Part shown: piece after piece, positions 9,219 through 21,019 of the stretch
Layout: each line of letters opens with the position of its first letter
Position numbering within the stretch: position 1 is the first letter of the stretch
DNA from: an uncultured bacterium
Lineage (GTDB): Bacteria; Hydrogenedentota; Hydrogenedentia; Hydrogenedentales; Hydrogenedentaceae
Direction: 5' to 3'
Assembly (NCBI GenBank): GCA_938014335.1
Contig: CALLRP010000025.1
Span: 30,088 to 94,087 of the forward strand
Length of the DNA stretch: 64,000 bases
The notes under the pieces: generated by a model
What the model saw: only the letters and a program-made list of their open reading frames with translations
What the model was told of the DNA's origin: nothing
The model's database searches: none
Position numbers and translations under genes: made by a program

Positions 9219-12200
9219 CTAATTTCCCGTGCAATAACCATCTTCACTACCTTGACATAAATGGTAACCACCTGAATTAAAGAATTGTATTAATCTCAAT
9301 AATTCGGTAAGACTAATCTGCCAGTCTTGAGGATTGTAATCACTCGCATGCGGTAAACAATTTCGTAAAGATGGGTTTCTACCCGGAGCATATCCATCTT
9401 CTGATGAACTATCACAGTGATAGCCAAATGAGTTAAACAATTGAATAACGCGGAGTAATTCCGCTAACTCAAATTTCCAGTTGTAGTTTCTATCTGCAGA
9501 GTGTATCCCATGTGGAATTTCTCCTTCCGAAGAACCTTCGATACTACCTTCGGAAGTGCCTTCTTCTACACCTTCTGGGGTGCCTTCCGGAGTCCCTTCC
9601 GGTGTCCCTTCTGGGGTACCTTCAACTACACCTTCGAGAGTACCCTCTGGGGTGCCTTCCGGAGTACCTTCGGGAGTACCTTCCGGGGTCCCCTCTGGGA
9701 TACCTTCAACTACACCTTCAGGAATACCCTCTGGGGTGCCTTCCGGAGTGCCTTCGGGAATCCCTTCGCCTTCAGGAGAAGGTAAGAAATCGGAGCAATC
9801 TATTACTCCATTATTGTTTTTGTCTGCTATATCAAACTGTTGTTGTGTTATACCAGAACTCAAACCACGAACTTCACTTAAAGTTAGGACATTATCACCA
9901 TTAGAATCTAATTTAGGTAATAGGTTAAAAATAATACTTACTGTTGTAAATTCTTCATAAGAGAGTTGATTGTCGCGATTCTTATCTACAGCATACCAAT
10001 ATAAGGAAATCATCCAATCGCTCCAACCTGTAAGAGATTTAAATTCACTTTTTGAGAGCAAACCGTCACCATTAGTATCGCCAAAGATTAGCATTAGTAA
10101 GAAGTAATGCTCAATATCATCTATATCACATGTAGGAGGTTCGCCTTCTACTGAACCTTCGGGAATACCCTCAGGTGTGCCCTCGGGAGTACCTTCCGGA
10201 ATACCTTCCGGCGTCCCCTCAGGTGTGCCTTCGGGAGTACCTTCTGGGATACCCTCAGGTGTACCCTCAGGAGTGCCTTCGGGAGTACCTTCTACTATGC
10301 CTTCACCTTCGGGAAAGATGAAGTCATCACAATCAAGGGCTCCATTCTGATTTAAGTCAACCGCATTTAACTGGGCCACTGTTATATTCGAATTCAAATT
10401 TTGTAATTCGATAAGAGTAAGGGCTCCGTCATTATTTCCATCCAATCCAGGCAATAGGTTATACAACCATTCCACTTTAGAGAATTCTTCGAGGGATAAT
10501 TGATTATCACCATTTGTATCCACAAGTCCCCATAACAATAAAGCGGTGTCACTCCAGCCTGTGATTGCTTTGAGTTCTTCTTTGGATAATAATCCATTAC
10601 CGTTTGTATCACCGAACATAAGTAGGATGTAGTAGTAATGTGTAATATCATCGATATCGCAGGGCGGTTCTCCTTCATAAGAACCCGGGCAGAGAGGACA
10701 ACCTCCACCATTTACTGCTTGATTTATGTCCAACGCCGCGAGAATGAAGGTGTCGATATCGGCAGGGGTTGATACATAGGCTTTGTACTCACCGACATTA
10801 CACACTCCGTCAAAATCAGGGTCACCTGCGGATGATAGATATTGCCCTGCGGTTAGGTCATAACCATTTAAATTAAATGTTCCCCAGAACATTAATGTAT
10901 CAATTATATTGACTATCGAGTCTATAAATGCCTGTTCTCCGGTAGTTAGGACACCTGCCACAACATTTATAAATGTAGTATTCGAGAAGAGGGTTCCCAA
11001 TAAAGGAATAGATTCCCATTTCGTTTGAGCAACAACTCGATTGTTCATATATGCATTCTTCACACAGCAGAATACCGGTAATTCTGGATGTGCTAGAATA
11101 TAATCTAACAAGCGTGCCTGGGCAACATCATACATCCCATTGCTATCTAAATCAGCAGTGTCTGGATTAAGCCCAAGCCATGTGGCAAGTCCGAATAAAC
11201 TACGCAATGCATTTTCAAAACCGGAGTTGACCGCTGTTTGGTTACAGGTATCCCAGCACCATTCTGCATAACAGGACTCAGGGAGAGGACCCATTATGTC
11301 AATGCAATCCAGATAACCATTGTCATCTATATCAAATTCATCAAATTTCGCTTGTGTGATCTTTGAACTAAGTTGTCTTATTTCAGTCAATGTTACCTGG
11401 TTATCTCCATTTGAATCGAGGTGAGCGGGTAAAAGTCCACCTAAACGATTACTGGCAACAAATTCTTCAAAGGACATAAACCCATCACTATTTTTGTCAA
11501 TCAACCACCATCCCAAATCTAAAAGGAAACCACTCACAAAGGCTTTTAATTCATTTTTTGATAATTTGCCATCCCCGTTTGTATCCCCGAACATGACTAA
11601 CAGAGCAAAATAGTTTTCATCTGAACGCATATTACATGGCGGAGGTCCACCGCCTTCTCCTTCACCTTCTATGGAACCTTCATTCCCACATGCGGGGCAA
11701 CCACCATAGTAATCCGTAGTACCCGGACTTATCGCCGCTTCCACAAAGGCATCAAAATCAGTGGGAATATTCAATACCCATGCCTTGTATTCGCCAATGT
11801 TGCAAACACCATCTAAATCGGCGTCACCTTTGGCATTGAGGTAAACAATATTTGAGCCATCCAGTTCCAGTAGGGATAAGTCGGGCAAATCAGGAATAAG
11901 CCAATTTAATGCAGACAAAATTGTATTAATAATTGCGGTGTTCCCCATGGTTGCCAGTGCAGCGAAGAAAGTTTTCATATTATCGAGGTCGGGTGGTTCA
12001 CCTAAATAGGAGGGCCAACCTGCATTGATAGCCAGCGCAAGTGCTTCCACTTTTAAGCGATTGCCCGCATAAGCCCAATAGATGCAGTTGCGAGTCGGGA
12101 TACCACCAATCAAAGAGAACCTTTTCATGATGGTATCGAACAAACGAGCCTGGGCGGTATCTTTCATTCCATCAAAATCCAAATCAAGGTTGTCAGGATT

Positions 12201-12422
12201 CCCACCAATTAATGGAATTTTTGCGTATAATTCACGCATTGAGTTTTCAAAACTTTCTGTATAGACAGGACCAGGGATAAGATTATTACACTTGGGAATA
12301 TTGCAATAATCTACCTGTGCTTCTGTTTGAGCAATAGCGGGTAATGAAAAAACAAAACATATACTAATAACAAAAAACCATAATGTTATATATATTTTGC
12401 TTTTACTGATTTTGCTATTCAT
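9219..12422 (-). CDS. Secreted multi-domain EF-hand protein with PEG linkers
   Basis: The order in this 1067-residue protein is: signal peptide (1-32); Cys-containing module A (about 38-245); four EF-hand-like loops (about 262-375, e.g. DTNGDGKLSKNE); module B (382-578), a paralogue of A; a second EF quartet (587-702); a TPEG-repeat linker (about 709-765); a third EF quartet; a second TPEG linker; and a paired ELLRxIQxFN domain (971-1067). The modules share NPDxxDLDxxGMxD, a Cys pair or single Cys followed by a Tyr/Asn-rich segment, and DGVCNxGEYKA. The A-plus-EF unit is duplicated in tandem. The protein should be extracellular and calcium-binding; no catalytic domain is recognised. Shine-Dalgarno AAGGAG supports the start, and a strong terminator follows. 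Confidence 0.75.
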   Translation of the reverse strand: MNSKISKSKIYITLWFFVISICFVFSLPAIAQTEAQVDYCNIPKCNNLIPGPVYTESFENSMRELYAKIPLIGGNPDNLDLDFDGMKDTAQARLFDTIMKRFSLIGGIPTRNCIYWAYAGNRLKVEALALAINAGWPSYLGEPPDLDNMKTFFAALATMGNTAIINTILSALNWLIPDLPDLSLLELDGSNIVYLNAKGDADLDGVCNIGEYKAWVLNIPTDFDAFVEAAISPGTTDYYGGCPACGNEGSIEGEGEGGGPPPCNMRSDENYFALLVMFGDTNGDGKLSKNELKAFVSGFLLDLGWWLIDKNSDGFMSFEEFVASNRLGGLLPAHLDSNGDNQVTLTEIRQLSSKITQAKFDEFDIDDNGYLDCIDIMGPLPESCYAEWCWDTCNQTAVNSGFENALRSLFGLATWLGLNPDTADLDSNGMYDVAQARLLDYILAHPELPVFCCVKNAYMNNRVVAQTKWESIPLLGTLFSNTTFINVVAGVLTTGEQAFIDSIVNIIDTLMFWGTFNLNGYDLTAGQYLSSAGDPDFDGVCNVGEYKAYVSTPADIDTFILAALDINQAVNGGGCPLCPGSYEGEPPCDIDDITHYYYILLMFGDTNGNGLLSKEELKAITGWSDTALLLWGLVDTNGDNQLSLEEFSKVEWLYNLLPGLDGNNDGALTLIELQNLNSNITVAQLNAVDLNQNGALDCDDFIFPEGEGIVEGTPEGTPEGTPEGIPEGTPEGTPEGTPEGIPEGTPEGTPEGIPEGSVEGEPPTCDIDDIEHYFLLMLIFGDTNGDGLLSKSEFKSLTGWSDWMISLYWYAVDKNRDNQLSYEEFTTVSIIFNLLPKLDSNGDNVLTLSEVRGLSSGITQQQFDIADKNNNGVIDCSDFLPSPEGEGIPEGTPEGTPEGIPEGVVEGIPEGTPEGTPEGTPEGTPEGTLEGVVEGTPEGTPEGTPEGTPEGVEEGTSEGSIEGSSEGEIPHGIHSADRNYNWKFELAELLRVIQLFNSFGYHCDSSSEDGYAPGRNPSLRNCLPHASDYNPQDWQISLTELLRLIQFFNSGGYHLCQGSEDGYCTGN
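9525..9782 (-). repeat. 12-bp tandem repeat coding for TPEG/IPEG linker 2
   Basis: About twenty degenerate 12-base units encode xxEG tetrapeptides (TPEG, IPEG, VVEG, TSEG) between the third EF-hand quartet and the C-terminal paired domain. Third positions vary (GGGGTGCCTTCC, GGAGTACCTTCG), so selection on the peptide rather than very recent expansion is likely. The repeat makes long open frames on the opposite strand that are not genes. Confidence 0.9.
10145..10300 (-). repeat. 12-bp tandem repeat coding for TPEG/IPEG linker 1
   Basis: About a dozen 12-base units encode TPEG and IPEG tetrapeptides between the second and third EF-hand quartets. The unit is the same as in the second linker of the gene, which suggests duplication of a linker-plus-EF block. 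Confidence 0.9.
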
Positions 12423-12511
12423 TTTTTTAACTCCTTAATTAAGTTTTATTTATATAATTATACCTAAAATATTTATATAAAAGGAAGATTTTAAGTGCTT
12501 ATATAAAAGGA

Positions 12512-12967
12512 CTAACACAGAAGGGGAAGAATAGGTATTTTTATACATATATTTAATTTTACCCATTTTACTATTTGCATATTATATAGCATAGCATATT
12601 CTTCACTTTTTTGACCAAAATTTGTCAACACATAATTTTGATGAGAATATTTTTTTAATGAAAACAAAATTTTATCCATTCTAAAGGGGAAATTATATAA
12701 TACTAAATGTTTTAATGTTTTTGAAATAGGAATTTTTGTCTTCTCATTTTTCATTTTTTGAATAACTATACATAAATCTCGCACATCAATAACAGTATCT
12801 CCATTCATATCTTTTATATCGGTGATAGGGGGCGATTCTGTTGGTTTTAATATGGAAAATAAAACACTTTGCCATAACGCAACATCTGAGTTCTGGAATG
12901 TTGAAATAGCAGTTATTGGATACAGAAATAAAGATATAATTATGAAATATGAAATATACTTATACAC
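12512..12967 (-). CDS. Small exported protein with one dockerin-like loop
   Basis: This 151-residue product starts with a hydrophobic signal sequence (about residues 1-21). It has one calcium-loop motif (DMNGDTVIDVRD, about residues 53-64) followed by a helix LCIVIQKM, which matches one half of a type-I dockerin repeat. The remaining 75 residues are basic, aromatic and unlike any family I know. The start codon is GTG with GAGGAG 7 bases before it. It lies 89 bases upstream of the large EF-hand gene on the same strand. It may be a shortened relic of a longer dockerin protein, since usual dockerins have two loops. Confidence 0.5.
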   Translation of the reverse strand: MYKYISYFIIISLFLYPITAISTFQNSDVALWQSVLFSILKPTESPPITDIKDMNGDTVIDVRDLCIVIQKMKNEKTKIPISKTLKHLVLYNFPFRMDKILFSLKKYSHQNYVLTNFGQKSEEYAMLYNMQIVKWVKLNICIKIPILPLLC

Positions 12968-13091
12968 ACTTCAACTCCTCTACACCCAGATTATATCATA
13001 AAAATACCAAAAATAAATATAAAATTTATTATGTTTTCTGATAAAATACTTTTAAAGTTTATTGTTGTTAAAAAATAATGGGGTTTGTGAA

Positions 13092-14588
13092 ATGAGGTTA
13101 GAACCAAGACAATTTTTACAGCAGAGGCAAGAGCTACAACTGTCGCTGTTTCAAACACAGTCGTTACAAATACTTCAAATGCCAACCACAGAATTAGTGC
13201 AATACATCCAGAAAGAGGCGGAAAGAAATCCTTATTTGGAAGTAGAATTTAAGCCAATGGATACTGAAGATGAAGGCTCTACATATACTGATTTTGATGA
13301 GCCAGAACAAAATTCAGTTGAAATTATTAATGAAAATATTGCTTTGCCTCAAAATAAAGAATTCGAAATGAATGACGAAAGAACGGATAGAGATGAAATA
13401 GAAACAGAAACATGGGATAGGGATTATAATAGGATAGAGAACCTTACAGACTTAAGTTATAACCCTGATATAGACGAATGGGTAGAAAGCAAATTCTATA
13501 ATGTCCGAGGGAATGAAACTTTAAAAAGTCACTTAATAAAACAACTTAATATAGAAATTGAAGAACCCAAAAAAATCCAGATAGGTGAAAGCATAATTGC
13601 AAGTATTAATTCTCGTGGATATTTTGGTGGTAATATTGATGAGATAGCAAAAGAATTTAATGTCTCTACTGAAGAGGTTGAAGAAGTATTAAAAATCATA
13701 CAAGGTTTTGACCCTTCTGGCGTTGGAGCAAGAGATACAAAAGAATGTCTTTTAATTCAAATTAAACAAATGTATCCAGAAAATACACTTCTTCGAAAAT
13801 TAGTTGAAGAATATTATGACGAATTTATTCACCGCCAAATTACAAAAATTGCCAAAGGGTTAAAGATAAAGCCGTATGAAGTAGAAGAATTAATTAATTT
13901 ATTAAAAGTACTTCATCCTTTTCCTGGACATTTATTTCCCGAGACTCCCGATATTATCATCCCAGATGTTATTGTAAGAATAAATGAAGATAATGAACTG
14001 GTTATTGAGTTACACGACAAACATCTTCCTGAAATAAAAGTTGTTGAACCTGTGAAAAAAGAGCAAATAAAAAAATTACCCCAAGAAGAAAAGGAACAAA
14101 TAAAAAAATTTAAAGAATCAGCGATCCGATTAATAAAATGCATTGACCTTAGGAATAGCACTTTATATAAGGTTGCCAAAGAAATTGTTTTGTTACAAGA
14201 AGATTTTATGCGGAAGGGAGAAGAATTTTTAAAACCTTTAACTTATAAAATTATTGCGGATCGTTTGAGAATCCATGAGTCTACTATTTCGCGTTGTATA
14301 GCGGGGAAATATATGTCCACACCTCAAGGAACTTTTGAATTTCGTTATTTCTTCTCAGGGGGTATGAAAACAAATGAAGGTGAAAATGAATTATCGTCAC
14401 GAACAGTTAAAACTATCATCAAAAGAATTATTGATGAAGAAGATAAATCGAAGCCTTTGAGTGACCAACAAATTGCAGAACTTGTTCAGAAACAAGAAGG
14501 GATTAAAATCGCACGTAGAACCATCTCAAAATATCGGGAAGAAATGAATATCCCTAATGCCTTTGAGCGTAAGGTATATTCAAAGTAA
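13092..14588 (+). CDS. rpoN: RNA polymerase sigma-54 factor
   Basis: This 498-residue sigma-54 has region I rich in Gln and Leu (QLSLFQTQSLQILQMPT), an acidic region II (about 60-130), the core-binding region, and the C-terminal HTH (HESTISRCIAGKYMSTPQG). It ends with the RpoN box (ARRTISKYREEMNIPNA), which reads the -24 element. It directs transcription of activator-dependent promoters. I place the start at ATG 13092 because region I begins there; an upstream TTG at 13062 would add ten atypical residues. A sigma-54 activator (AAA+ protein) is not in this window. Confidence 0.97.
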   Translation: MRLEPRQFLQQRQELQLSLFQTQSLQILQMPTTELVQYIQKEAERNPYLEVEFKPMDTEDEGSTYTDFDEPEQNSVEIINENIALPQNKEFEMNDERTDRDEIETETWDRDYNRIENLTDLSYNPDIDEWVESKFYNVRGNETLKSHLIKQLNIEIEEPKKIQIGESIIASINSRGYFGGNIDEIAKEFNVSTEEVEEVLKIIQGFDPSGVGARDTKECLLIQIKQMYPENTLLRKLVEEYYDEFIHRQITKIAKGLKIKPYEVEELINLLKVLHPFPGHLFPETPDIIIPDVIVRINEDNELVIELHDKHLPEIKVVEPVKKEQIKKLPQEEKEQIKKFKESAIRLIKCIDLRNSTLYKVAKEIVLLQEDFMRKGEEFLKPLTYKIIADRLRIHESTISRCIAGKYMSTPQGTFEFRYFFSGGMKTNEGENELSSRTVKTIIKRIIDEEDKSKPLSDQQIAELVQKQEGIKIARRTISKYREEMNIPNAFERKVYSK

Positions 14589-14613
14589 TTAAAATTATAA
14601 AAGAGTGATGATT

Positions 14614-17874
<3,261 letters not shown>

Positions 17875-17921
17875 TTAAATGATTTTCAGTGCAAAATATC
17901 AACTAATGGAGAAATTTAATT

Positions 17922-18485
17922 ATGGTTATACAAAACATAGATTATGGTAACCTGAAAGGAATTATACATTTTAAACTTGGGCGGTTTAATGATAACCGCG
18001 GATTTTTTACAGAACTATACCATTTAGAAGAACTAAATAAAGTAGATTTTTCGGAAACTTTTGTTCAGGATAATTTGAGCAAATCTCAAAAAGGTGTCTT
18101 ACGAGGCATGCATTATCAATTAGAACCTCATGGAATGGGGAAATTGGTCTGTTGTATCACAGGGGGAATATACGATGTTGTTGTTGACTTACGAAAAGGC
18201 TCCCCTACCTTTGGTAAATGGGAGGGATTTTACTTAACAGAAGAGAACCTAAGCTTCCTGTGGGTTCCAGTGGGTTTTGCACATGGTTTTTTAAGTCTAA
18301 GCGATAATACACATGTGCTATATAAATGTACTTCCTACTACAATAAGGAGGCGGAACGTTCATTGTCATATTGTTGTCCTCAGGTAAGTATAAAATGGCC
18401 TGAAAAACCCTTAATCATTTCCGAAAAAGATAAAATGGCCCCACCTCTTGAACAAGCAGAATATAATTTCCAATACAAAGGATAA
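17922..18485 (+). CDS. rfbC: dTDP-4-dehydrorhamnose 3,5-epimerase
   Basis: The 187-residue RmlC-type cupin carries the family motifs RGFFTELYH, VLRGMHYQ (catalytic His) and VPVGFAHGFLSL. It converts dTDP-4-keto-6-deoxyglucose to dTDP-4-keto-rhamnose for dTDP-L-rhamnose in cell-surface polysaccharide. The other rml genes are not next to it. GGAG lies about 10 bases before the ATG. It is divergent from the GH2 gene. Confidence 0.93.
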   Translation: MVIQNIDYGNLKGIIHFKLGRFNDNRGFFTELYHLEELNKVDFSETFVQDNLSKSQKGVLRGMHYQLEPHGMGKLVCCITGGIYDVVVDLRKGSPTFGKWEGFYLTEENLSFLWVPVGFAHGFLSLSDNTHVLYKCTSYYNKEAERSLSYCCPQVSIKWPEKPLIISEKDKMAPPLEQAEYNFQYKG

Positions 18486-18504
18486 TAATTTTAGGTAATT
18501 TGAG

Positions 18505-20049
18505 ATGTCGAGTTCACTCCTCCTTTTAGATAAGCTACGATATTTTATTTCAAGTAATTATATTTCTGTATCTTATTATTTTATCTTATTCATTTTAATT
18601 TTATTAACAACCCTATCAGCACTTTTCCCTTATCAAGCCCAAAATATTTTTAATAAATACATCATAAGTTTTTTCACTCGTCCCCAGACTTTAAAGATTA
18701 TTGTTTCAGGTGAAAATGACTATAGCCAAGCACCTATACTGTCCATTATTAATGGTTTGAAACAAAGGAATAACAAGATAGTAGTTAAAGAGGTAGAATG
18801 TGAAAAAAATTCTTCCCCTATTGAGATGTTAATAAAAGGGAAAGGAGATCTTGCAGTTATTTCTTCTATTTCTTGTTTATTGAATCAAGACAAAATCAAA
18901 TCTATTTCGTCTGCGGGAGAAAAAGCGATTTATATTCTTGCTCCTCGAAATTATGGTTTTGAGGAGTTTCAAATGTTGTCAGGGAAAAAAATAGGCTTTA
19001 TAGGAGATACACCTACAGGAATATATATATTAGAACGGCTTATACAATTCTATCATTTCGACATACCTCCTGAACTGATTAAACAACGGATATATGATAT
19101 AGAAAAATCTTTTTCCAGTGGGGTAATAGAAGCAATTGTATGGGTTGAAGAGATAAATTCACTTTCAGTCCAAGAGTTTTTAAATAAAAAATGGTATCGG
19201 GCGGTGCCAATTAAACAGTCTGTAGAATTTTCAAAAACAGTACCCGGACTCTATACAAAAAATATAGACACCTTATTTGGCTCGCTAAATTTAATTTGTA
19301 CTAAAGATATTCTGGTTATTTCTAACAGAGTATCCAAGAGTACCGTTCGTGAAATCATACAAACATGGTTTTCTTCGGAGTATGTATTATCCCATCCTGA
19401 ATATGATAATACTCTCAGGAAATTTACTCCTCCCCCATTTTTAGATACTCATCCCATCGCATCGGCATATTTTAACAAAGGAAAACCTTTAACACGAGAA
19501 GAATTAAAAACACTTGTGGTTTCTTTTGTCTTAATTTTTATTGCAATTTTACTTTCAAGGCAATTGTTTCGCATCTGGTTAGAACGAAAAAATAAACATT
19601 ACGAAAGAGAGTTAGAAAAAAGATGGGAAGAATTAAAATACTTAAAATACCAGTGGAATATAGAACTTTCTAATGAAGAAATTTTATTACATTTAAAGCG
19701 AATAAAATCTATTTATAACTGGACATTAGAAAGTTATAAGCATAATTTTATATCAGAAAAAGCAATGGCGCTTCTTTGTGTTAACATTATTCAACAAGTA
19801 TTATATTTTAATGAAAGGTACTTTGAGCACATAAAAAACAAGCAATCTATATTAGAACTTTCGCCAGTTCATGAAGACATCTTTACAACAAAAGAGGCTA
19901 ATACTGATACACAATTCCCTCAAAATACATCTAAACCTGTATTCGATGAGAAAGATAAATATTTAAAAACACCTGTTACGCAACAATCTTCTAAAGAGCA
20001 AGCACAACAAATGTTGTTATTTATGGAAGAAAACAATATGGAAAGATAG
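18505..20049 (+). CDS. Membrane-anchored TAXI/NMT1-like binding protein
   Basis: The 514 residues are arranged as a membrane helix (about 22-42), a periplasmic binding-protein domain (about 58-320; GKKIGFIGDTPTGIYILERL is the typical second-lobe motif), a second membrane helix (about 335-352), and a charged coiled-coil cytoplasmic tail (355-430) with a low-complexity end. TAXI proteins normally deliver substrates to TRAP transporters; no TRAP permease is present here. The two-helix topology with an internal tail suggests a sensor or scaffold rather than a free binding protein. It is followed 8 bases later by yhaM, so the two are probably cotranscribed. Confidence 0.65.
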   Translation: MSSSLLLLDKLRYFISSNYISVSYYFILFILILLTTLSALFPYQAQNIFNKYIISFFTRPQTLKIIVSGENDYSQAPILSIINGLKQRNNKIVVKEVECEKNSSPIEMLIKGKGDLAVISSISCLLNQDKIKSISSAGEKAIYILAPRNYGFEEFQMLSGKKIGFIGDTPTGIYILERLIQFYHFDIPPELIKQRIYDIEKSFSSGVIEAIVWVEEINSLSVQEFLNKKWYRAVPIKQSVEFSKTVPGLYTKNIDTLFGSLNLICTKDILVISNRVSKSTVREIIQTWFSSEYVLSHPEYDNTLRKFTPPPFLDTHPIASAYFNKGKPLTREELKTLVVSFVLIFIAILLSRQLFRIWLERKNKHYERELEKRWEELKYLKYQWNIELSNEEILLHLKRIKSIYNWTLESYKHNFISEKAMALLCVNIIQQVLYFNERYFEHIKNKQSILELSPVHEDIFTTKEANTDTQFPQNTSKPVFDEKDKYLKTPVTQQSSKEQAQQMLLFMEENNMER

Positions 20050-20057
20050 GAATATAT

Positions 20058-21008
20058 ATGAAATACCAGTACATTGTTGATTTACGAGAAGGAAATGAAG
20101 TAAATGATTATTTCCTTATAACTTCAAAAAATTTAAGGGAACAGCCTTCAGGAGATAAATTCTTAGGATTTGTTATTCGAGATAAAACAGGAGAAATGGG
20201 GGGAATTTTATGGGAAAAACCGGAACAAATAGCAAAAAGAATCGAGGTGGGCGATGTTGCAGTTATCAAGGGGATTATTAAATCATATAAGGATAAGCTA
20301 CAAATTCACGCAACCCATATAATCCCTCTTGGAAAAGACCAATATGCAAAGGAGGACTTAATGTTACCTGAAGAAACCAATAAAGAATATACAAAAGAAT
20401 TATGGGCTATTTTTGATTCCATAAAAAATCCGTGGTTAAAAAAATTAATCCAGTCCATCCGTAATGACGCAAAAATCATGAATACATTGCAAAATATCCC
20501 TGCTGCAAAAAAGTGGCATCATGAGTTTCGAGGGGGACTTCTCCGACACTGTTACGAACTAATAAAATTGGCATTATCGGTTTGCGAGTTATACCCAAAT
20601 GTAAACAGAGATTTATTAATAACCGCTTGTTTTTTACATGATATTGGAAAAATCCATGAACTTACAGACAATCCCATGCTTGTAGATTATACCGATGCAG
20701 GGAAACTTTTAGGACATCTTGTAGAAGGAGCAATTATCATATCGGAAAAAATCCAAAAAATAGATGGTTTCCCGGAGGATTTACGGCTTCATCTTCTTCA
20801 TTGTATTCTGGCACACCATGGAGACTATGAGAAGGGGTCTCCTGTTTTACCTAAAACAGTAGAAGCCATGATTCTACATTATTTAGACAATCTGGATGCA
20901 CAAACCTATGCACTCACCCGAATTGAACAAGAAACTCTAAAAAAAGGAGATAAATGGTCCGAATTGATTAATTTAATTTCACGACAAATCTGGACCAAGA
21001 AATTATAG
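20058..21008 (+). CDS. yhaM: 3'-5' exoribonuclease YhaM family (OB + HD)
   Basis: This 316-residue cytoplasmic protein has an N-terminal OB-fold (DKFLGFVIRDKTGEMGGILW, residues about 35-54) and a C-terminal HD domain with H194-D195 in CFLHDIGKIHEL and a later AHHGDYEKGSP histidine pair. This is the YhaM/Cbf1 architecture, a metal-dependent 3'-5' exonuclease for short RNA. It is cotranscribed with the TAXI-like gene upstream. Confidence 0.9.
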   Translation: MKYQYIVDLREGNEVNDYFLITSKNLREQPSGDKFLGFVIRDKTGEMGGILWEKPEQIAKRIEVGDVAVIKGIIKSYKDKLQIHATHIIPLGKDQYAKEDLMLPEETNKEYTKELWAIFDSIKNPWLKKLIQSIRNDAKIMNTLQNIPAAKKWHHEFRGGLLRHCYELIKLALSVCELYPNVNRDLLITACFLHDIGKIHELTDNPMLVDYTDAGKLLGHLVEGAIIISEKIQKIDGFPEDLRLHLLHCILAHHGDYEKGSPVLPKTVEAMILHYLDNLDAQTYALTRIEQETLKKGDKWSELINLISRQIWTKKL

Positions 21009-21019
21009 TCTGCACGATA

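Noticed and set aside
9501..9960. Long plus-strand open frames rich in Pro-Ser-Gly
   Set aside because: They are antisense to the 12-bp TPEG repeats of the real minus-strand gene, which keeps all frames free of stops.
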